Source: Dasyornis broadbenti (lineage: Eukaryota; Chordata; Aves; Passeriformes; Dasyornithidae). Taken from it: a stretch of DNA of 64,000 bases. Below, one piece after another: positions 59,301 to 64,000 of the stretch. The position numbers and the translations under genes are program-made. The notes beneath the pieces are model-generated. The model searched no databases. It was given only the letters and a program-made list of their open reading frames with translations, and was not told where the DNA came from. Every line of letters starts with the position of its first letter. The first letter of the stretch is position 1. Location: positions 164,176 to 228,175 of the forward strand of contig VZRN01001776.1 in NCBI GenBank assembly GCA_013397935.1, written 5' to 3'.

Positions 59301-62300
59301 GGAGCTGCTCCCGCTCCTGAGCCAGCGTCCGCTCCTCCAGCTATTTGGGAAGCACAGTGGTGCCGGGGCTGTCATGGGCAGCAAATTTCATCCCAGAAGA
59401 GGTGGTCAGGCACTGGCACAGCCTGCCCAGGGCAGCAGTGGAGTCACCATCCCTAGAAGTGTTCAAAAAGCCTGTGCATGTGGCACTTGGGGACAGGGGT
59501 TAGTTGAGAACATGGAGCTGATGATCTTAGAGGGCTTTTCCAGCCTTGGTGATTCCATGATTCTACTCCTCCCCATACCACTGTGCTCAGCTCCCAGCCT
59601 TGATTCCTGCCTGGTTTAGCCCCCTGGGCAGGTGCGGGTGTGTGGAAAGCCAAGCCTTTCCCTGTGGAGAAATGATCTGATCCAGGCATGGATGAGAAGA
59701 TCTATCACGCCCACGCATGGCCCAGGCTCGCATGGGCACAGCCTTTCCATTTGCTTTTTCCTTCTCTTGTGGCAAAGCCAAGCTGGAAAAATGGGGAGGA
59801 TCCACTTTGGCACCGGGCAAAATATCCTCAATGCTGAGCATCCCATGGATGTGTCCCTCCAGGGAGGGCCTGAGAGCAGGATCCCTTCTCTCCAGCAGCT
59901 GGTGATCCAAGCAATGTTTTCATGCAGGGAGTTTGTGCAAGGCTTTGCAGGTTGCTCAATGCTCTGGCCCGGGGCCAGGCTCGGGAGTGCAGCTGGGGCT
60001 GCTGGAGGGAGGAGGAAAGAGGATGTTCTTCGAAAGAGCTGCACTCTGGGGCTCCAGGCAGGGATTGGAGCAAGGCAAGGAGATCACTGAGAGATCAGGA
60101 AAGGGGGCAGGAATAAATCCTGGGTACAGCATCCTAAGAGCTGGGGATGGGGCAAGATTCGTGCTGGAAAGGGGCTGTGGAGCCCAGCTAAGCCCAGTGC
60201 TGCTGGCTGGGAAGATGCTGCTCTGGTGGAAAGGCACAGGGAGAAGAGGATTTCCCCCTGAAGGATGGGAGAGGGGCCAGGACTGTGTCATGAGCTGCAC
60301 AGTCCTGTTAACCCTTCAGTGCTCACAGTGTCCGGCTGCCACGGCGGGATCGATGAGATTGGGAGACTTGTGGGCAAAAGCAGCTGAGTAGCCAGACCAC
60401 CTGCAAATATCCGCTGGATCCCTCACTTCTGGGACATCCTAGCCAGGAATTGCCAGCCTGGCCCTGCCAGAGAGGCTTTAGAGGAAGGTTTTGTGGGGTT
60501 TGTAGCAGAAGTCATGCCCTCTCCACTCCTCCCTTTCCTGGCAGCTCACAGATGACCTGTCTGTCAGACACTGAGATGGGACAGGTCCCTGCCATTACCT
60601 GCCAGGGATTTGGGAGCACTGGAGAAAAGAGGCATTTGGGTTAAAAATCCAGTGCCCAAATACACAGCCCCACAGTGCACATCTCTGATGGCTTCCCTGA
60701 CTCCTCAGTGCCACACAACCCGAATCTCCCAGCAGAATGAGATGGGATTTGTCCCTTGCACACGGACACGGTGCAGATGCTGCAAACTCTGGGTCTTTAA
60801 TCGCTCCCAAATCATCTCCTCAGAGAGCCACGGCAGCAAGGGGGAGCCTTGCCCCTCCTAAGCTGGGGTTCTGTGGCTCTTCCCTGGCAGCTCATCGAGC
60901 TCACACGGCCTGTGGATGCCCACCTGGAGCATGTGGAGTTCCAGGCTCTGCTCCAACGACTCAGCCCCCACCTCATCCTGCACATCTTTGCCTCCGCTGT
61001 GTTGGAGCGACGGCTCATTTTCCTGGCTGAGGAGCTGAGGTGAGTACTGATTCCTTTATTATAAAATCCCCATAAAAATGCCCTTGAAGAGCACAGGACA
61101 CAGCTGAGCTCGGGGGTGGGGAGGGTGGGATGTTCCCTTCTTCCCCCTGTGATGTCACCCTGGCTCCCTGTCCCGCAGTGTCCTGTCTCAGTGTATCCAC
61201 GCCGTAGCTGCTCTCCTGTACCCCTTCACCTGGGCTCACACCTACATCCCCGTGGTCCCCGAGTGCCTGCTGGACACCGTGTGCTGCCCCACGCCCTTCA
61301 TGGTCGGCATCCAGATGCGGCACCTGGAGCGGGTCCTGGAGCAGCCGATGGAGGAGGTGTTTTATCCAGGGGGGAGGGCAGCTGGATGGAGCCATCGGTG
61401 TCCCTAGGTTTGGCTTGGTCCTGGGGCTGGAGGCTCTGGTTGTGCCCTTTTTCCATCCAAGGAGGTTGGAAATTAGAGTGATGCCTTATGTGGCCTCCTG
61501 TTGGCACCTGGAGCGACACCTCCACACCGCTCTGGGTGCTGCCCTGTCCCTGTGGCTCCAGGAGCTGCTCTTGGGGTCATCCCAGCCTTGAAGCATTGGA
61601 AAGCTGTGTGGGGACAAGCCCCCAAACCTGCAGCAAAAGTTGTCCCTGGGGGGGAATGCCCTGGTGCCCCTGCCCAGGTCTCTCCAGCAGAGAGGGCTGA
61701 TCTGATCCCTCTCCTGCCACCCTCACCGGCTGGTGACACACGGGTGCCATCCCAAAATGGGTGGGAGGAAGCCTGGATGCCTCGGCAGGGTTAAACCTGG
61801 TTACTCCCTGCTCTCTTTCAGGCTCTGATAGTTGATCTCTGTGAAGGGAAGATTATCCAGGCGGTAAGTCCTCCCACAGCTCCACCCCGTGGGTGTGCGA
61901 CTTGGGGTGGCCTGGATAACCCCAGCAAGGGCCTTTCCCCCCTTGGTGTTGCCTACCTGGCAGCTTCCACATTTTTAAATGGCTTCAAACTGCCAGAGGG
62001 CAGTTGGGATATTGGGAAGGGGCCCAGAGAAGCTGTGGCTGCCCCTGGATCCCTGGAAGTGTCCAAGGCCAGGTTGGATGGGGCTTGGAGCAACCTGGGG
62101 TGGTGGAAGGTGTCCCTGCCCATGGCAGGGGTGGAATGGGATGGGCTTTAAGGTCCCTTCCAACCCAAACCCATCTGGGATTTTGTGGGTTTATGATTTT
62201 GGGGGCAGAGCCATCTCAGTGCCCCCCATCCAGGGGGAATGTCCCATGAAGGGATGTCTCCAGCCACTGCACCTGGCTTTTGAGCCAGAACAGCAGGGTC

Positions 62301-63188
62301 CATGCACTGGATATCCCACTCCCACATCTCTGCAAGACACTGTGATGATAATTAATTAATGAACTTTGAAAGCCCCACTGATGGGCTGAACCAACCTGCA
62401 GCCCCCTGAGTCGGGTTCCCTCCCGTCCTTCATGGCCCCGTTGCATTCCAGGTGGGTGATGAGGAGGAGATCCTGCCTGGGAAGCTGCAGACTGAGATGC
62501 TGATGTCTCTGGACAGGCACAACAACAACAACAACGTGCACAGTAAGGATGTCTCTCATGGTAAAACAGCCCCGATCTGCCCTCGCCATGGCCACAGACC
62601 TCAGCCAAGGGATTTTCCTAAAGGCACCTGGGCTGGAATGTTTCTCCCTCTATTTGTGGGGGTAATCCCTTGGCTTTTCCTCTGTCCTGTGAAACATGAG
62701 AGCAGGAAAAGATAATTCTGCTGGAAAAAATGGATTTTTGCCAATATTTAGAGCACTAAGATGCTGCCACCCTGGAAAGCAACACAGCTAGGGTTCCCTC
62801 AGCAAAATTAGTGGGATCTTTGATTACTGGCAGAGGGAGGCTCTAAGCAATTCCTTGGGATGCAAACACAGAGCAGGTTAAAATCAGCCCATCCGGTCTG
62901 TGTTCAGAGGTGCCATCCCCACCTCTCGTGTTCCGTGTCCCCTTCCAGCCTCGGAGGAGGTGAACGCGCTGGTGTCCGAAGCCTTCGTGCACTTCTTTGT
63001 GCGGCTGGTCGGGCACTACGCCTCGCACATCAAGTGGGGCAGGAGCGGCTCCGGCAGCTTCCAGGAACGAGCCTTCTGCAAGGCCGTCGCCTCCAAGAGC
63101 TGCCGCAGATTCGTGAAAAAGTTTGTGAAGACCAACATGTTTTCCCTATTTATTGAGGAAGCAGAGAAGAGCAGGATCCCACAGGAAG
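53314..63188 (+). CDS. DENND2D: DENN domain-containing protein 2D (11 coding exons in window, 3' end missing)
   Basis: DENN-domain guanine nucleotide exchange factor; the DENND2 family activates Rab9-type GTPases in endosome-to-Golgi traffic. Eleven exons join in phase to 447 codons plus one base; human DENND2D has 471 aa, so about 20 residues are missing beyond 64000. Order: basic N-terminus (MASIGNFLRRSLRRAGRK), uDENN (about 40-190), cDENN (about 210-345), dDENN (about 350-440). Diagnostic blocks: FFFEYLVVVSLKK, QFPKRENLLKGQKEEEERLL, IPLFCFPDGN, ETFSFVLTNVDGSRKIGYCR, FGLFSKILDEVEKR, IYPFMQGLRESPFPAPGKTV, FASAVLERRLIFLAEEL, WAHTYIPVVPE, CCPTPFMVG, FVKKFVKT. The short N-terminus separates 2D from the long paralogues 2A, 2B and 2C. 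MYBPH lies divergently upstream. Confidence 0.95.
53369..56544 (+). other. DENND2D: DENND2D intron 1
   Basis: A 3.2 kb intron, CpG-rich in its first 300 bases. No CR1 or further exon recognised. Confidence 0.85.
56545..56729 (+). CDS. DENND2D: DENND2D exon 2
   Basis: Acceptor after a T-rich tract, GAGCTACAG; donor CCAAAG/GTATTT. Residues 19-80, start of uDENN. A second AG at 56575-56576 (CTACTACAG) would remove 11 residues and keep the frame. Confidence 0.92.
56730..57215 (+). other. DENND2D: DENND2D intron 2
   Basis: A 486-bp intron. Nothing recognised. Confidence 0.9.
57216..57328 (+). CDS. DENND2D: DENND2D exon 3
   Basis: Acceptor CTTCCAG, donor ACCAG/GTACCT. Residues 81-117 (RENLLKGQKEEEERLL to WAPVTEFT), uDENN. 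Confidence 0.95.
57430..57499 (+). CDS. DENND2D: DENND2D exon 4
   Basis: Acceptor CCTTGCAG, donor GCTG/GTGAGC. Residues 118-141, with TFSFVLTNVDGSRKIGYCRR. Confidence 0.95.
57500..58620 (+). other. DENND2D: DENND2D intron 4
   Basis: A 1.1 kb intron with a CR1 fragment near its start (57715-57840). The rest is unremarkable. Confidence 0.9.
57715..57840 (+). repeat. CR1 LINE 3' fragment
   Basis: ATGTGGCACCTGGGGACA, then GGTGGTGCTGG and CTAGAGGGCTTTTCCAA, match a diverged CR1 tail on the plus strand. Confidence 0.75.
58621..58698 (+). CDS. DENND2D: DENND2D exon 5
   Basis: Acceptor CTCTTCCAG, donor CCAAG/GTAGGG. Residues 142-167, VFCIISCLGCFGLFSK. Confidence 0.95.
58810..58950 (+). CDS. DENND2D: DENND2D exon 6
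   Basis: Acceptor TCCCCCAG, donor AGAG/GTTGGT. Residues 168-214, end of uDENN and linker. Confidence 0.95.
58951..60890 (+). other. DENND2D: DENND2D intron 6
   Basis: A 1.9 kb intron with one CR1 (59372-59567). No other feature seen. Confidence 0.9.
59372..59567 (+). repeat. CR1 LINE 3' fragment
   Basis: GGCACTGGCACAGCCTGCCC, GTGTTCAAAAAGCC, GTGGCACTTGGGGACA and GATGATCTTAGAGGGCTTTT, then TTCCATGATTCTA at the end, plus strand. Confidence 0.88.
60891..61039 (+). CDS. DENND2D: DENND2D exon 7
   Basis: Acceptor CTGGCAG, donor TGAG/GTGAGT. Residues 215-263, start of cDENN, including FASAVLERRLIFLAEEL. Confidence 0.95.
61179..61356 (+). CDS. DENND2D: DENND2D exon 8
   Basis: Acceptor TCCCGCAG, donor GGAG/GTGTTT. 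Residues 264-323, with WAHTYIPVVPE and CCPTPFMVGIQ of the cDENN core. Confidence 0.95.
61357..61821 (+). other. DENND2D: DENND2D intron 8
   Basis: A 465-bp intron. Nothing recognised. Confidence 0.9.
61822..61863 (+). CDS. DENND2D: DENND2D exon 9
   Basis: A 42-bp microexon-like exon, acceptor CTTTCAG, donor GGCG/GTAAGT. It encodes ALIVDLCEGKIIQA (324-337). Confidence 0.95.
61864..62451 (+). other. DENND2D: DENND2D intron 9
   Basis: A 588-bp intron, about a third of it a CR1 copy (61978-62198). Confidence 0.9.
61978..62198 (+). repeat. CR1 LINE 3' fragment
   Basis: ACTGCCAGAGGGCAGTTGGG, GTGTCCAAGGCCAGGTTGG, AAGGTGTCCCTGCCCATGG and the CTTTAAGGTCCCTTCCAACC block, plus strand. Confidence 0.93.
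62452..62542 (+). CDS. DENND2D: DENND2D exon 10
   Basis: Acceptor GCATTCCAG; donor CACA/GTAAGG is preferred because it is strong and the joined product (VHTSEEVN) aligns with the human protein. A second donor 21 bases on (CATG/GTAAAA) keeps the frame and would add seven residues. Five AAC codons encode an Asn tract. Residues 338-367, start of dDENN. Confidence 0.9.
62543..62948 (+). other. DENND2D: DENND2D intron 10
   Basis: A 406-bp intron. Nothing recognised apart from the alternative donor. Confidence 0.88.
62949..63188 (+). CDS. DENND2D: DENND2D exon 11
   Basis: Acceptor CCTTCCAG, donor GGAAG/GTAATG. Residues 368-447, most of dDENN, with FVKKFVKTNMFSLFIEEAEK. Confidence 0.95.
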
Positions 63189-64000
63189 GTAATGGTCCCA
63201 TTTCTCCTCCCCTCCCCAGTCGGGTGAGCTCTGTGGGGCTCTGGGCTGGTTGATTTAGGGGCAGAGATGCCCTGTGCCTGGTGAGGGATGGGATCCAGCC
63301 TGAGCTGAGGGTGCTCAGGGCACTGAGCGGATCCTGTTTGCTCTCAACAGCCCCATTTCTCCATTCCTGTCAAGCAAAAGAATATCCTCATTTGTGACTC
63401 CCCAGTCCTGGGAGTGTCCAAGGCCAGGCTGGATGGGGTTTGGAGCAACATGGTCTAGTGGAAGGTGTCCCTGCCCGGAGCAGGGGCTGGAACTGAATGA
63501 CCTTTAAGGTCCCTTCCAACGCAAATCACTGTGGGATTCTGGGATTTATTTTAGATCTTGTCACTCCTGGTGCCGGGGACAGCTTGCCAGGAGCTCCGTG
63601 TTGAGGCAAACAAGCGGCAGCAGCACGAACATTTGGCTTGGGCACAGCAGCAGCTGCTGGGAGCCTGACTCAGCTCAGCTCAGTGGCAGCGGGACTCATC
63701 CTTCCCCCTTCCCGAAGATTCACAGGGCAGAGCTGAGCCTCCTCCCAGCCTGGGATGAGGACAAATGGGCAGTGGAGGTGGAGAAAACCGCCCAAAAACT
63801 GTACTGGCAGATGGGGCTATCCTGGGCTGAGATTTGCCACCCCTCCTGGGGCACTCCTGGCCAGCACTGCCTCAGGCACTGATTCTCTGCCCTCTTATGT
63901 GAGACTTTATAGGGCAAACCTGGCCCTGGGGAGGGAGAGAGGGATGGCACAATCCCTGTTTTCTCATATTCCCAGTCTGTGTCACCGTTCTGGCTGTTTG
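63189..64000 (+). other. DENND2D: DENND2D intron 11, cut by the window end
   Basis: Starts at GTAATG. The next exon should begin with the codons after Gly in the human GYFQQKILEYEEQ region, and no such sequence is present, so it lies beyond 64000. A CR1 fragment occupies 63405-63546. Confidence 0.85.
63405..63546 (+). repeat. CR1 LINE 3' fragment
   Basis: GAGTGTCCAAGGCCAGGCTG, GAAGGTGTCCCTGCCC, CCTTTAAGGTCCCTTCCAAC and a GGGATTCTGGGAT terminus, plus strand. Confidence 0.9.

Noticed and set aside
1..64000. tRNA, rRNA, CRISPR, provirus or bacterial-type systems
   Set aside because: No clover-leaf boxes, LTR pairs with gag/pol-like frames, or regularly spaced repeats were seen by eye. Covariance-model and repeat-library searches were not possible.

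Overview
This window is vertebrate nuclear DNA, almost certainly from a bird and probably a songbird. Three multi-exon genes match well-known vertebrate proteins. The ADORA1 protein carries bird-type residues. The intergenic and intronic DNA is seeded with CR1 LINE fragments of the avian type, and the DNA is GC-rich and gene-dense like an avian microchromosome. It holds no CRISPR array, operon, prokaryotic gene or recognisable provirus.

Layout. (1) 1-24432, plus strand: ADORA1, adenosine A1 receptor. It has a CpG-rich promoter with a probable non-coding exon ending at 254, coding exon 1 (707-1047), a 22.4 kb intron and coding exon 2 (23442-24078), giving 325 aa. The 3' UTR has a poly(A) signal at 24409. 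(2) 24433-27830: short tail-to-tail intergenic stretch. (3) 39040-27830, minus strand: MYBPH, myosin-binding protein H. Ten coding exons join with consistent phases into a 513-aa protein with domain order Pro/Ala-rich, FnIII, Ig, FnIII, Ig. It has a TATA box near 39070 and poly(A) signals near 27850 and 27884. (4) 39100-53100: about 14 kb intergenic DNA with CR1 copies, AT-rich islands that could be enhancers, and a CpG-rich patch near 50.3-51.1 kb. (5) 53314 to beyond 64000, plus strand: DENND2D, a DENN-domain Rab exchange factor. Eleven coding exons are present (447 complete codons) and the last exon lies outside the window.

The genes do not form a shared pathway. ADORA1 is a Gi-coupled receptor, MYBPH is a thick-filament protein of muscle, and DENND2D acts in Rab9 membrane traffic. 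Their adjacency is still informative: the human counterparts sit in two places, ADORA1-MYBPH at 1q32 and DENND2D at 1p13, and the chitinase-family genes that flank both human loci are absent between MYBPH and DENND2D here.

I found no convincing undescribed system. The points most worth a second look are an assembly gap between AAGGG-type and AAGAG-type pentanucleotide arrays inside MYBPH, a 21-bp tandem duplication of the ADORA1 stop-codon region, IRF-type motifs at the DENND2D promoter, an AP-1/GATA motif cluster in an AT-rich island, a 443-codon antisense open frame inside the ADORA1 intron, and an apparent 3' UTR intron in MYBPH.
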